From the NCBI GenBank assembly GCA_002102555.1, contig MCFL01000084.1, forward strand, positions 1 through 64,000: a DNA stretch of 64,000 nt. Reading direction: 5' to 3'. This stretch comes from Catenaria anguillulae PL171. Lineage: Eukaryota; Blastocladiomycota; Blastocladiomycetes; Blastocladiales; Catenariaceae. The translations under genes were made by a program, and so were the position numbers. The notes beneath the pieces are model-generated. The model saw nothing but the letters and a program-made list of their open reading frames with translations, was not told where the DNA came from and did no database searches. Below, one piece after another: positions 39,035 to 50,900 of the stretch. The stretch's first letter is position 1, and each line of letters starts with the position of its first letter.

Positions 39035-40815
39035 ATGGGTGCCGCTGCGTCAAAGTCAAAAGCATCCGGCGAGGCAGGAAACAGCGTTGTCGCGCCTGCA
39101 ACAACGGGCGCCGTCAACGCCCACCCAAATGGCAGTTTGAAGGGGACTGGCCACGAGGACCGCTTTGTGTCGCTTTCGCTCAACGACGACACCGTTGAAC
39201 AGAGCGCCGAGCATGCATCCATTGCTCCGGTTCCGTCGCCGCCGCCGCCGCATTCACCCATCGCCCACCACTCGGCTTCGTCATCGTCAAATGCAAAGGC
39301 CAAACCCAAGCACAATCATCCGCCACTGTCGCTGACCCGTGCCTCATCATCATCAGCAAGCGAGCATCCACCACCACCTCCGCAAATGGGCACCCCGACC
39401 CTCGCGTCATGGCTGTTCCGGTCACGTTCCGCGCCCACGTCTCCCTCACTGCGCTCGGCCTCGTCGCCCACGTCATCCATCACGTCCATCACCTCTCCAC
39501 AACTCACCCCGTCCACGACGCAAGCCCATCTCTCGCGCACCCGCCCGCCAACGCTCCCGCCCAAACCTCCGTCCGAAGACTCGAAACACCTCAAGGAATA
39601 CGAATCGATGCTAGCGCGCGCCGAACGCAAGGCCGCCAAACACGCCGCCCACCAAGCCAAGCTCGCGGCCAAGCGCGAGGCCACCGCAGCCGCCAACCTG
39701 GCCTACTGGACGAAACATGTGCTTCCGCCCGATGTATGGGACAAGGTCCGGTACTCGGACAAGCTCGCGGGCGTGTGGGTCAGGGACGGCGTCCCGCCGC
39801 GGCTGCGCGGGGTCGTGTGGCCGCGCGCTGTGGGCAATGCCTTGCATGTCACGAGCGAGGTGTTTCGCGTGTGTTGCGCGAGGGCCACGGAGGCGTTGAC
39901 AAGCCGCCGGTTGCGCGAGGAAGAGGCAGCAGAGGCCGAAGGTGCTGCTGGCGTGGACGTTTCTGGCGAGCAACAAGAAGGGGTCGCGACATCCAATGGA
40001 GGCGGTGCCCCCGACATGGTGCTCGTTGGCCGTGAAGATACACTCAGCATCATCCATACCGACATTTCTCGCACGTTTCCGCACCTGGGTTTGTTTCAGT
40101 CGCCACACGGCCCACTCGCCGGCTCACTTGCTACGGTCCTCGAAGCATTTGCCGTGTACCGCGCAGACATGGGCTATGTGCAGGGCATGAGCTACCTCGC
40201 TGGCGTGCTGCTCGTGAACATGGACGAGCTGGCAGCGTTTACGACGCTGTGCAACATGTTTCGCCACCGGCAGGGCGTATTGAATGTCATGTATCGACTC
40301 GATATGGTCCGCGTCAAGGCGTATTTTGCCGTGTTTGAATACTTGTTGGGGTTGGCGTGTCCAGAGTTGAAGGTGCACTTGGAGGAGGTGGGGGTGCGTC
40401 CAGAGTTTTACTTGTACGAATGGTACGTATTGCTCGATTGTTCTTCTTCTTTCCGCACTCTCTTCTTCCTCGTGCATTCCCTTTTCTCAATCCTTGCTTG
40501 TGTCGATTACATAGGCTCCTGTCCATGTTCTCCAAACCGCTCCCTCTAGATACGGCCCACCGCGTCTGGGACCTATTCTTTTTGTGGGGCGATTTGGCCC
40601 TATTTCGCGTGGCAGTCGCACTACTCAAGTTTTTTGAGCCACGACTGCTCGGGCTGCCATTTGAGGAGTGCATTCAGGACGTGCTACGGCTGCCAGGTCG
40701 CATCCGGCAAGAATACGACGAGGACAAGTTTTGGGAAGTGGTCGAGTTTCTGCACTTGGAGCGCGATGTGTACCGGGCAGCGTGTCGTAAGGAGGGGATT
40801 GAGCCGCCAGAGTAA
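39035..40815 (+). CDS. TBC-domain Rab GTPase-activating protein (TBC1D12/14-like)
   Basis: Two exons (39035-40422, 40515-40815), 562 aa; the 92-nt intron splits a Trp codon (YEW/LLSMFS). The start is placed at ATG 39035 because of its Kozak-like context (CACCATGGG) and because MGAAASKSK is a textbook N-myristoylation signal; the frame is open upstream to 38618 (701 aa version). The N-terminal half is Ser/Pro-rich, with an Ala/Lys/Glu helix before the TBC domain at ~247-540. The dual-finger residues are present: Arg in 'IHTDISRTF' and Gln in 'GYVQGMSYLAG'. It should stimulate GTP hydrolysis on a Rab; 'FYLYEWLLSMFSKPLPLD' and the overall sequence fit the TBC1D12/14 group, which act in endosomal and autophagic traffic. 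Myristoylation would place it on membranes. Confidence 0.87.
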
Positions 40816-41135
40816 AAAACGGTTGGGCGCTGGCTTGTTTTGTCTTGTATTTGGGTTCATTCATGATCTCTCATCTCATCTCATCTCATCCTCATTCTGG
40901 ACTACCTACCCCAATACACCACAATTGATTTCATGCGCACTGTCGCCCCCCCCCTGACTTTGTCCTCGCCCTGCTGTCGTCGGCCCCAGCCCATCTTGTC
41001 GAGGAGGCCGTTTTCACGTGTTTTGCGTCGATTTCAACCGAGCAAACTCATGACATACTCGCGAGAGATGTATGTAGCAAAGCACAAATGAATGGCGCAT
41101 TGTAACTATTTCACTCTCTGCAATCCGCCTCCGCC
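40816..41135. other. Intergenic region with a TCTCA tandem repeat
   Basis: 320 nt without a gene. A pentanucleotide TCTCA tandem lies at about 40868-40890 and a run of C's near 40947-40957. Promoter of the next small gene is presumably near its right end. Confidence 0.6.
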
Positions 41136-41786
41136 ATGCCTTTTGCAACATACCCGACACGCTCGTCGCCTGTGGCCCACATGTATGCCGATCACGACCA
41201 CGGCCGACACCATGACCGCGACCCAAACTCGCGGGTTCCCCCTCCTCCTCCCCACATCTGGCGGCCGTCGTCGCCCGGATCGCCGCCGGTCATCTTCTCG
41301 CACTTTACCACCGACTATGCTTCGCCATCTTCCGCCTCACCCACGTCACCACCACCGTTTATGGCGGCGGCAGACCGCGAAAGCGATCCTAGCCCCGTGC
41401 AATCCGGTCGCACGACTTCGTCGTCCAGTGTGTCTTCAAACCAACCAAAAAGCTCGCTGCTCGCCACATCTGCACGCTTGACATACCTCTCTGCACTGTT
41501 TGCCACGGTCCTGTGCGCGCTGCTCAACCTAGTGCTCGCCTCATACGTGGTCAAATTGGCACGCGATGCGCAGCGCATGGCCAAATCCACGCGTGTCAGC
41601 GTGCGCAAGGCAAAGATGCTGGTCGACCTTTGGTCCAGAAAGTGGAGGATGGTCAGGGTGGTCAAAAGGGTGGTGCCGTGGCCCGTGTTATGGGTGGTTG
41701 GCATGGTGGTGAAGCAGAGTCAGAGTCGCGTGGCGAGGACGACGGGAGGAGCGGCAGCGAGGGCACCCGGGGTCAAGAAGGGGTGA
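41136..41786 (+). CDS. Small hypothetical membrane protein
   Basis: 216 aa, no intron. The ATG at 41136 has good context (CCGCCATGC). The first ~105 residues are Pro/Ser/His-rich and look cytosolic and disordered. One clear transmembrane helix follows ('LTYLSALFATVLCALLNLVLASYVV', ~115-139). Then comes a basic helix ('LARDAQRMAKSTRVSVRKAK') and a second weaker hydrophobic stretch ('VVPWPVLWVVGMVV') before a basic C-terminus. No family recognised. The absence of a signal peptide and the basic amphipathic helix after the span suggest an organelle or plasma-membrane protein. Coding status is supported by length, composition and start context only. Confidence 0.55.
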   Translation: MPFATYPTRSSPVAHMYADHDHGRHHDRDPNSRVPPPPPHIWRPSSPGSPPVIFSHFTTDYASPSSASPTSPPPFMAAADRESDPSPVQSGRTTSSSSVSSNQPKSSLLATSARLTYLSALFATVLCALLNLVLASYVVKLARDAQRMAKSTRVSVRKAKMLVDLWSRKWRMVRVVKRVVPWPVLWVVGMVVKQSQSRVARTTGGAAARAPGVKKG

Positions 41787-42028
41787 GGCGAGGTCGTTGG
41801 GCGCACAAGTTTGTTCGGTGGCGAATGTATGAGTTGGTTGGTGCTTTTCGCGGGTTTGCTGTTGCCTTTTGTCGTTGATACCCCCTATGCATTTTTTTTT
41901 GTTCCCAAGCGAGTGTTCGAGCTCAACTTTTATCATACATGTATGGGGACGTTATGATAGGAAGTAAAAATGAAATGAACCGAAAAATTGGCATACTAGT
42001 GACAGCAGTGCGAGACAGAGACAAGAGC

Positions 42029-44102
42029 TTAATCATCATCCTGCTCCATCTCGGGAAATCGATGAGGGAATTGGTGCGCGAGCAAGTCATACAAGACGCC
42101 TTCGGACCAATTGCCATGGATTCTGGTCACTTGGCTCACGATGGATTCAAAGTGCTCCGCTTGGCACGCCTTGGTGCGCAACCACCAATCCACAAACGCA
42201 AACCTGCCACGTTCGGCGGCCATCTCAACCGTTTCCAGCAAGATTTGGTCGCGCCGCCAGATGTCGCAGCGGATCAGCTCTGGAATCAGGCGCACCTTGT
42301 CCCAAACGACAAGGTCCTGGCATGCTTGGTGAACATTGATCACATGCACTCTATGCGGAAACAGAATGGCATTGTAGCACAAGAAAGCTTGAAATACGTT
42401 GCGTAATGATGGCTCATCTGAGCTGCTGCTGGACCAGTCCATGGTTGTGAAGCAAGACGCCGTGAGCGAAAACTTGCTCAAATCCACATTCATCGCGAGC
42501 CATTCCAGCGTGCGCCAGTGGCCCATGGTGACTGCTTGATCAATGACAAACTTGAAGTGGCGACATGATTTGCTGTCGAAATCTAGTGGGAACCCTGATT
42601 CTTGCTTGATCCACTCAAGAATCGACAGGCGGCCATTCAGCTCCAACGATGATTTGGCCAATGCTCACTTGTTTCAACGGCAACCGACGATTAATCCACC
42701 ATTCAAGCACACTCAAGTTTCCGCCTTGGCCAATGGCATTGAAGACATTTGGCGCAATTTCTGCTGTGCCGACACTGACAAACTGATGCGGGTCAGAGTT
42801 GAGCATCCACTCGAGCATATCCACGTTGCCCTTCCGACATGCCTCGGCAATGTACCGTCTCTCAACAATCGACGGCCATTGCCACTTTGGCAATCCACAC
42901 GCAACGAGCAACTTGGATTCCCACCATTCAAGCACCTTCAAGTTGGTTCCTTCCTCTTGCTCACGCTTGTCCGCAGCTTCTGTTCGACACAGCTCCTCTG
43001 GCCTGGGTTCTTGCCGAGCACGTTTGAGAACGGCATCAGGAAAACGATCCAAGAGCAACTGCATCAGTTCCAAGTTGCCACTGGCTGCCATGAATGCCTC
43101 AGCAACGGCATCCATGTCATCAATTTCATAGCGATCCAACCACCATTGCATTGCATTCACAGAGCCTTGCTCGGCAAGCATTTCAATGCATGGGCCAAGG
43201 CACTCTCGCGGAAGAGCAAGCAAGTTGTGTTGCTGCAACCAATCAAGAATGTGAAAATGGCCGGCAATTGCAGCATTGAGCTGCGGCGGCACATACTCGT
43301 TTTCCCGCTCCAACACTTCCTTGTCCGTTACCGCCCAGCACTTGTCCAGCACATACTTAAACAAATCCAAGTCCCCCGAATCGGCTGCCATGAGCACACA
43401 CTGGTCGTCGAAATTGGTCAATTTCTGCTGCTCAATCCACTTGATCAGCTCCCAATGCTTGCCCTTGACAGCGAGCCGCAATGCGGTCAGCGCCAAGTCT
43501 CGATCCAGCTCCAGTCCTTGGTCCACCCACCATTGCAGTACACATACATTGCCAATTTCAGCCGCGGCCTCTACAACCTCCACACAATAGTCCATGGCAT
43601 CAAAAACCAGTTCCGTCTCGTCCTTCAAATCCCACCATTCAAGCACATTGATCCGTCCATTTGCAGAAGCGGCCACCAAGGCATTCTTTGAAAACCACTT
43701 TACCGTTTCTTTGCCAAACTTGCCACAAAACCAATCCAGAGCTTGCACATTGCCGTGCTCGCTTGCAGACTCTACACATTTGTTGGACCAGTGCACGTGC
43801 AATGGCGGGTCCGACTTGGTTGCCACACCGTCAACCCACTCGAGCATGCTCAGCGGATACTCCCGCTTCACCAACATATCCAGATCCATGATCCATGGCA
43901 TTTTGGCCAACGCGACGTCGTTGGTTTGACGGATCAGGTTGCGGGCGAGCACGTTGACGACGGCGACAATGTTGGATTGGTATTGGTCAATGTCGGCGTG
44001 AGCTGCCGCGGCGGTTGTGTGAACGGCGGCGGTGAGAATGCCGTCGGCGAGCTCGATTGGGAGATTGGGCGGGTGCATTTTGAGCGATTGAGCATGTTGC
44101 AT
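42029..44102 (-). pseudogene. Ankyrin-like 'LEWW' repeat protein with an internal frameshift
   Basis: One gene in two frames. From ATG 44102 (or 44078) the first frame has a cap-like start ('LPIELADGILTAAV') and a dozen or so LEWW/LQWW repeats ('INVLEWWDLKDETE', 'VCVLQWWVDQGLE', 'LSVLEWWINRRLPL') and stops at 42615. The second frame, open from about 42668, continues with 'LNGRLSILEWIKQESGFPL' and 'FAFVDWWLRTK' to a stop at 42029. A +1 shift in 42615-42668 is needed. With one base removed the WW-to-EW spacing is ~27 residues, exactly the normal repeat, so this looks like a single-base insertion or sequencing error rather than an intron. A 28-nt GT...AG segment would also join the frames but shortens the repeat. 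Intact function is possible if it is an error. Confidence 0.72.
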
Positions 44103-44392
44103 TGCTTTGGGTTTCCTTGTGCCATTCTATGTCTGACATGCAGCCTGTCGGCAGGTTTCTTCGCACAAGAAAAGTCGAACCTGAGCAAGCTCATGAAGCC
44201 GAGCTAGGTGCAGCCAGACCACTGGGCCTTCGATCCACGGGAAGGATGCGCGCAGTCAAGGACTGTCGGTAGTTTGTAATACATAATCTTCTTGAACATT
44301 ATGGCATGCCCTCGCACCTCTGCGAATGACAAGCACAACAACGCAACGCTGGATATATTATCGATTTGGGTAGAAGTACAATGACAATATAA

Positions 44393-47300
44393 TCAATCTC
44401 TCACGAGTAAATGCGCAAGCTCGTCGGATGGCCATAACCTTGGTTGCTTGCGATGCAGCGTCAATGATGCGTCGCCTCGGAACTCGCAAGCGATCACTGG
44501 ATGGGAACCAGCGTTGTCATCACGTTGTTTCCGCACCCCCTTGCCCATGTATCCCACATCCAATTCCAACTCGACCGCGCTATCTTGTATCCTTCTCACC
44601 CGCATGTACCTTGGACTCGGCATCGCAACATGAGGTGATGCCGCTTCTTGCGCGTGACGTTCTCCAAGGCCCGTCTGGACCTTGCGCAAGCGCTCCACGA
44701 CGCCCATCCGCCACACGGCCGCCTTGCGTTTGACCACCTCGACCCGCCAGATATCAAATGCCTTCCTCAGGATGCCGAGATCGTGAAACTCGCGTGGCCG
44801 GGCGAGGTTACGGGCATACACTCGCGACCAGTCTGGACGCGACGCGTGCCAGTGGCGAAAAGTCGAACAAAGCATTGAGGAGTTGTGAAATGCGAGGGCT
44901 TTTTGCGCTTGTACCTGCGTGTGTGAAAGTAAGGAAAGTGTCGATTGTGAGTTGATGGGTGGTAAACACGAATGTGATGACTGAAGCAGGGGACCCACCC
45001 AATGATGGCGCTTTTGGGATGACTTGGCAGACCAATGTCGGAGAGCAGACGAGACGAGGTGGGCTTGGTGCAAGCGGATGGCTCGATCGCGCTTGAGATG
45101 CTTGAGAACCACGGATTTAGTGTGGAGGAGCCATGCAATTAGATGTCGTTCAACAATACCTGTGCCAGCAATGTCAGTTTGTGGTGTGCGTTTGCGTTAC
45201 ACAATACGTTGTGTGGACACGTACGTTTCCCCAGCGCGGCTCGATACTCATCCACACGGCCATTCTCATCCATCCGAGCACGATACTTGCTCATCCACTT
45301 GCCCACGACCCTGTTCAGCATCTGTTCTTCATGGACTGCCCTCCCGACAGTCGTCAATCTCACTTCGGCCATTCCACGAGCAAGCACTGTTCGAATCAGC
45401 CTCACGGCATTCCACGTATCCGCCACCTCAACTTGCGTTTTCTCCAATTGCCCCTCCTTGACCCACGCAACCCATGCACGCATACACGTTACGATCCACC
45501 TCTCTGCCCGCCGAAGCTCGCACTCGGCAACAATCGCCTGCTCGCGCCGCCGGCCAACCAACCTGTCCCGCCACGCCTTCACCACTGCCCCTCGCAACCG
45601 GTGGCTCGCAACTTCATGCGCGATCCCGTTACTTTCCCTCTCCCACCTGACCCGCGCACACCTCGCGACCCACCGCTCCCACGTCCTGCCGACCCGCTTG
45701 TGCTCACAATACTCGCCTGCCAACCGCCTCCTCTCCTCCTTGACCCTGCGCATTTCGCACACGAGCACCCAAGCCGTCCACGCGCGCTGCTTGCTTTTCA
45801 GCGTCGCCCACGCCACGATGCGACACAATTGGGTGCGCTCGTCGCGCACTTGCTCGACGCGGACACTCCACGAGCGCAGAATGTGTGCGGCGAGGTTGGC
45901 AGAGTAAATGGACCCGGCAATCGTTTTGAGTTGGCCGCGGGCTTTGCGCAGGCGCGTGTCGTGGACCCATGCGCGCAGGGCACGAGAGGCGAGCGTATGG
46001 GAACGAAATTGGGCCACGCGGGCGGCCAGTGCGTGCGATTGGATGCGGCGGGTGGTGGCGGCTCGCCAGTGGGTCAGGAACTTGCCCGCATAATGTGCGT
46101 GAGAAATTGCATCGAGAGGGTGGAGCGGACGGCAGCGAGTCGAAGCCGGAGGGCTGCAAGGTGCGTTTGGACATGATGTTTGTGAGCAGCCTGGGTTAGC
46201 TGACGGGTGCATGCGAGTTTGCGATTCCAGGCGACCATGACTCGCCGTTGCAAGCACTCTTGCGCATGTTGAACGGCCAATGTCGATGCGACTTCGAGCG
46301 ATTGGTAGTGAACTAGGACGGATCGCCAGCGGTCAAGTGCCAAGCGCATGTGGGCGACCGATTGGTCACGACTTGGTTGCTTGCCTTGGATTGCCGCCAA
46401 ATGTGCATTGGCAGCGACTTGCATCTGTCGCACACGCTCCAATTGTCCCACCCACGCACCCAGCACACGCTGCTTGACGGCGCGCTCACACACACGATCT
46501 GCAATCCCGCGCAACTCGCGCTCTCGCTTCACTTGCGCCATGCGCGCGGCCCACACATTGATGGTCTTTGTTGCAAGAACGACGTTGGCTACTTGTCTTT
46601 GGGCCCATGCCAACGGCGCTCGTAACCGCTTTTGCTCGATTGTCGCGTCGGACCAGTGCGTGAGCGACCGGAAGAGCAAATTGCGTTGGTGCACGTGTCG
46701 GGCGGCCGATAACAGGACCGTCAAGTGGTGCCTGCGACGGAATGCAACAAGCATTCGCAAGAACGTGGAGGCAACAAGAACGGATGCATGGTGCCGGGTG
46801 GCGAGATCGTGGTCGGATTGATGTTTTTGTTTCCAATCGAGCTGCGATTGCCAGTGGTTGAGGATAAGGCGAGCTTGTGCATTGCGGTCTGCGATATCAT
46901 GTGGAACTTGTCAACAAGAAACCACAAACAAAACAAACAAAGGGATCCCTTGTGCGAGCGTACATACAATGCTGGGCCGCCAGTCTCTCCTCTCTCCTCT
47001 CCCTGAGTCGCTGCCTCATCACCCTCAATGCGCACATCATGGCCGTGTACCTGACCCGCGCAGCAAGCTTGATTTGCAGGCGCCAAAGGGCCCTCGACTG
47101 CGCAGTGAGCTGGCGCCAGGCAACAAACACTTGACGTAGCGGTGACGCTTGCTCTTGATCTCGAGAATGCCGAATACAGGTTCGGACGCGGTCGAGCTCG
47201 GAGCGTTTGATTCGAACGCGAATTCGGTTTCCCGCGCCGCCGGCAGCCGACACCGGGGTCGACGGGACGGACATGGTCGCAGTGCCATGGAAATGTGCAT

Positions 47301-47508
47301 GTGCATTTGGCGGCTGCAAGCGAGCAATTTGAGTCGGTTGCGGCAGTCGCGACTTGGGCAACGACTGCCCTTGTGTCCTGGGAGGGGCAGACCCATGATG
47401 ATCACTGAGACTGCCTGTCGCGCGGGTTGTTGCGGCTGGCAGAAGCCGCTGACCGAGACTCGGCATGGGTCCAGGCGCGGATTCATGGTTTGCGTTGGTT
47501 GCCAGCAT
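44393..47508 (-). CDS. Sfi1-like centrin-binding repeat protein
   Basis: Five proposed exons (47508-46968, 46888-46131, 46080-45225, 45159-44999, 44914-44393), 945 aa. The body consists of tandem 33-36-residue helices each ending in an aromatic core: 'LILNHWQSQL', 'LFRSLTHWSDA', 'VLGAWVGQLE', 'ALDRWRSVL', 'VMVAWNRKL', 'FLTHWRAA', 'ALRAWVHDTR', 'ILRSWSVRV', 'TWERWVARC', 'MRAWVAWVKE', 'ALRHWSAK', 'TFRHWHAS', 'AFDIWRVE'. This is the Sfi1 centrin-binding pattern. Sfi1 filaments decorated with centrin form the half-bridge of spindle pole bodies and link to basal bodies in flagellated cells. Introns 1, 3 and 4 (79, 65, 84 nt) have good sites. Intron 2 (50 nt, GTCCGC ... GCAAG) is weak but gives normal repeat spacing; otherwise a frameshift exists there. 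The N-terminus is Pro/Ser-rich. Confidence 0.8.
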
Positions 47509-47970
47509 GGTTGCACAGAGTGAGCGTTGAGACGTTCTAGTGCTGTGTGCAATGCGTCTTTAGAATTCGACTGCCATATCGATCGATCGCGAGGTGTCCG
47601 CTCCTGTCAGCCTGGAAATATGGCAGTGGGAATGGAAATGGCCACAATCCAAAATGGCGCCAACCAGAAAAATGAACCTTTGTGTATCGATGTATATTCG
47701 AGGCATGGCGCCACAGGGGAAGAGGGTTGTGCGTGTGTACAGAGGTTGGGAGAAACGAATGGAGAACAAAAACAAAAAGAAAATGGAGATGAACAAAAGG
47801 AACACCAGAGAGCGAGACGATTACAAGTGCGTATGCAGGGTGTGAGGGCAGGAAGATGGGAGGAAGGGATACGGTACAATCACGGAAACGAACAACATGA
47901 GGAGGCGAGAGAAAGAGAGGTGAGAAAGAATCTACATGGTGTGTATATCAACTACAACGCGCTCGGGCTT
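47509..47970. other. Intergenic region between kinesin 3' end and Sfi1-like start
   Basis: About 460 nt, purine-rich on the + strand around 47750-47930, no gene. It contains the promoter of the Sfi1-like gene and the 3' UTR of the kinesin gene, both minus strand. Confidence 0.5.
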
Positions 47971-50900
47971 TTACCGCTTACCCATGAACCCCAACCATGA
48001 CGACCGCTTGTTGCCGGCATCCAAGCGCCTGGCCGAGGGCGGGCGATCGTCCATTGGATCGTAGTCGGCGGAATCGTCAACGACCGAAATGTTGCCGGCA
48101 CCGCCTCCTCGCAAGGGCTTTGCGATCCGTCCCCACGTCCAAGGCTCGGGCGCGGGCATGCCGCCGGCAGGGACTTGCTCACGCAACTTGCGCTGCAAAT
48201 CCTTGAGCTGAGCCTCGAAATGCAGCTTTTGTGCCGCCAACTTTGCCTGCGTCTCCTCGAGCATGTCCTCGAGCGTCTGAATGCGCTCGTTGCGAGTGAC
48301 GAGCTTGCGCTCGGCAATGGCAATCTCCTTCTTGAGCACCGTGTTTTGCTCGACCAGCTGCTTTTGCACACCCGTGAGCTGCTCGAGGTTGCGCTCCAGG
48401 AAGGCCATCTTCTTTTGCGTGGCCTTGATGTTGTTGTTGCGAAGCATGTTATTGTACTGCTCGCGGATCTCGTCCAAGGACAGTTCGAGCTCGACCACTT
48501 TTTCGCACCGGTCTTGCAAGTCGCGCATGAGTGCCTTCTTCATGGCGTCAAACTCGGACAATTGCGCAGCCATGGTCTTTTTGATGCGCTCGAGGTCGCG
48601 GTCCTTTTCCGACTCGGGCTTGTCGAGGTTGGACAATTTGGCGAGGGCGAGCCCGGCTTCGCGCTTGGCAGCGTGCAGTTGCGCCGTGAGTTGCTCGGTC
48701 GACTTTTCGAGTGTTTCCTTGGCGGCAAGCAGTTGCGAGACTTGTTCGTTCTTGGCAAACAGATCAGCCTTGAGCTGGTCAATTTCGCCAACGTAGGCGT
48801 CACGCTTGTTGGCATACTGGGCCTCGAGCTTGTCCTTGAGGTCGGTGAGGTGGTCCGAGGCACCGCTGTCGGCCGTGCCGTTGACACGCGACTCTTCGTC
48901 TTGAATCGTCTTGTCTATAAACACGATACCCAGCGAGAAAGTGAAAAGTCAGACCCAAAGCAAGAAACACGATTGCGAGCGGAGGGAGTGCCAACGAGAC
49001 GAAGGAAAAGAAGAAGAAAAAGTGAGCGCACTTTGAGCCCCCTTGGCCTCGGCCGTGATAAACTTACCCAACAAGTCTTCATACTCGAGCTCGAGCGTCG
49101 TCAACCTGGCCTCCAAATCGGCACGCTTGCGGTTGACCATCTCGTTCTCAAACGACAAGCTCTTGAGCTGTGCCGACATGTTCTCCATCTGTTTCTTTGC
49201 ATTGGCCAACTCGCGCGTCACCACCTCAACATCCTTGCTCTCGAGGGCGGCATCCAATTGTGCCGACGCCGCAGGCAAATCTTGCAACAGCGTTTGCAAC
49301 GACTCGCGAACGGCGCGCTCCTTGTCGGAAATGGCGAGCGTTGGGTCGAGTTCGGCCATCATGGCCGCCATCTTTTCCTGCCTGCGCTTTTCCTTGTCCT
49401 CGTCGTCGGCCACGCGCCGCTGCTGGACAGCCATCTCAATCTCCTTGCGCACCTTTTCAATCTCGACCTCCAACTCGGCATTCTTTTCCTTGAGCGCCTC
49501 CATGGTGATCTCGTTCTCGGCCGACGCAAACGTCACCTTTTCCAACTGCATCTTGAGCGTGTGCAGCGAAGCCGTCAAGTCCTTGTTTTCGTCAAACACC
49601 TCGGCCTCGCGCACCTTGAGCATGTCGAGCTCTTGGGTCAACGCTGCAGTCAGCTTGCGCTCCTTGTCGAGCTCCGACTCCTTCTTGGTCAAGTCGTCCA
49701 TGAGTTCGTTTTCGCGCCGCAAAAACTCTTCGCGCTCGTCGTCCACGAGCGGTGCAGGCGCAGGCGACCCGGTCCGATCCACTACGGCTGCCGCCACGGC
49801 TGCCACCGCGCCATTTGCCGGTGCCGCTGCAAGTGCTGCCGTCGATGCAGTTGGTGACGTGGCCGCGGGCGATGCCGCGGCGACCGGACTGCCGAGCGTG
49901 CCCGCCGTAAACTTGTCCATGGTTACTTGCTTGTCTGCGGGCACGCTCTGGCCTTGGCGCCAAAGCACCACCTCGCCCTCAAGGGCAACAATGTACTCCT
50001 TGAACGAAACCACTTTTTGCTCGGCCTTTTTGAGGAGCACCTTGAGCTCGCTTGCCGACAACTCGGCGTTGATTTTGGCCTTGTTCTTGATGGATTTGGC
50101 ACGCATACCGAACCGCAACGTTGAAAGTGTTTCTGCCTCGTTGAACGACGAGGGCGATGCGTTGATGATGAGGGTTGTGCGCGAGTTACCTCCGAGCGAC
50201 TCTTGCAAGATACGCGTGAGCTTGGAGTCACGGTACGGCACGTGCGTCGACTTGCCATCGGTCAAGGCATTGATGACCATGCCCAAGGCAGTCAACGACT
50301 TGTTGATCTTTTTAGCCTCCTCGAGCGTTTGGCCCGACGCGCCCGTCTTGCCGACCTTTTCCGAGCCGGCCAAATCCACCAGGTACAGCTTGCCCGAGCG
50401 AGACGTGCCCGCAGTGACATCCTTTTGGTTGATGGTGATGACAAACATGGAGTGCGACCGCGACGACTCGGCGTTCATGTTTGTATAGGCCACCACGCGC
50501 GACGATTGGCCACGGCGCATCACTTCGTACACTTCGGCCACGGAAGACACGTACACTTCGAGCAAGCCCTTGACGTACACGCCGCGCGACTTTTCTTCGT
50601 GCACGGGCAGGTTATCCTGGGCAGCTATGGACCGCAGAATCGAGTGGAGCAATTAAGTCAACACAAAGACGAAAAGATGGAAATCAACAAAAGAGAACGA
50701 AAAGCGCACGGTTGAGCAAGTCGCGAATCTTTTCCATGTAAATCTCGAGGTAGGAAACCTTGACGGTGAACTCGAGGTTGGAGGGTGCTTCGACAATGTT
50801 GGCAAAGATTTGTTCCGTGATGCGAGGAATGACACCCTTTTGGGCATCATCGTCAATGTCGGCGCCCTAGCGAAATCAAGGCCGAGGTTAAAATGAAGTT

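Noticed and set aside
42615-42668. 28-nt GT...AG micro-intron joining the two ankyrin-like frames
   Set aside because: Too short for spliceosomal removal and shortens the repeat to ~18 residues, whereas a one-base indel gives the normal 27.
42543-43691. 382-codon plus-strand frame opposite an ankyrin-like gene
   Set aside because: Antisense to clear repeat-protein sequence; its composition only mirrors the LEWW repeats.
45133-46176. 347-codon plus-strand frame opposite the Sfi1-like gene
   Set aside because: Antisense shadow; no motifs, and the minus strand shows regular centrin-binding repeats.
48175-50488. Long plus-strand open frames (560 and 481 codons) opposite the kinesin gene
   Set aside because: They are antisense shadows of a GC-rich coding sequence; their translations are Leu/Ser runs without domain features, while the minus strand encodes an unambiguous kinesin.
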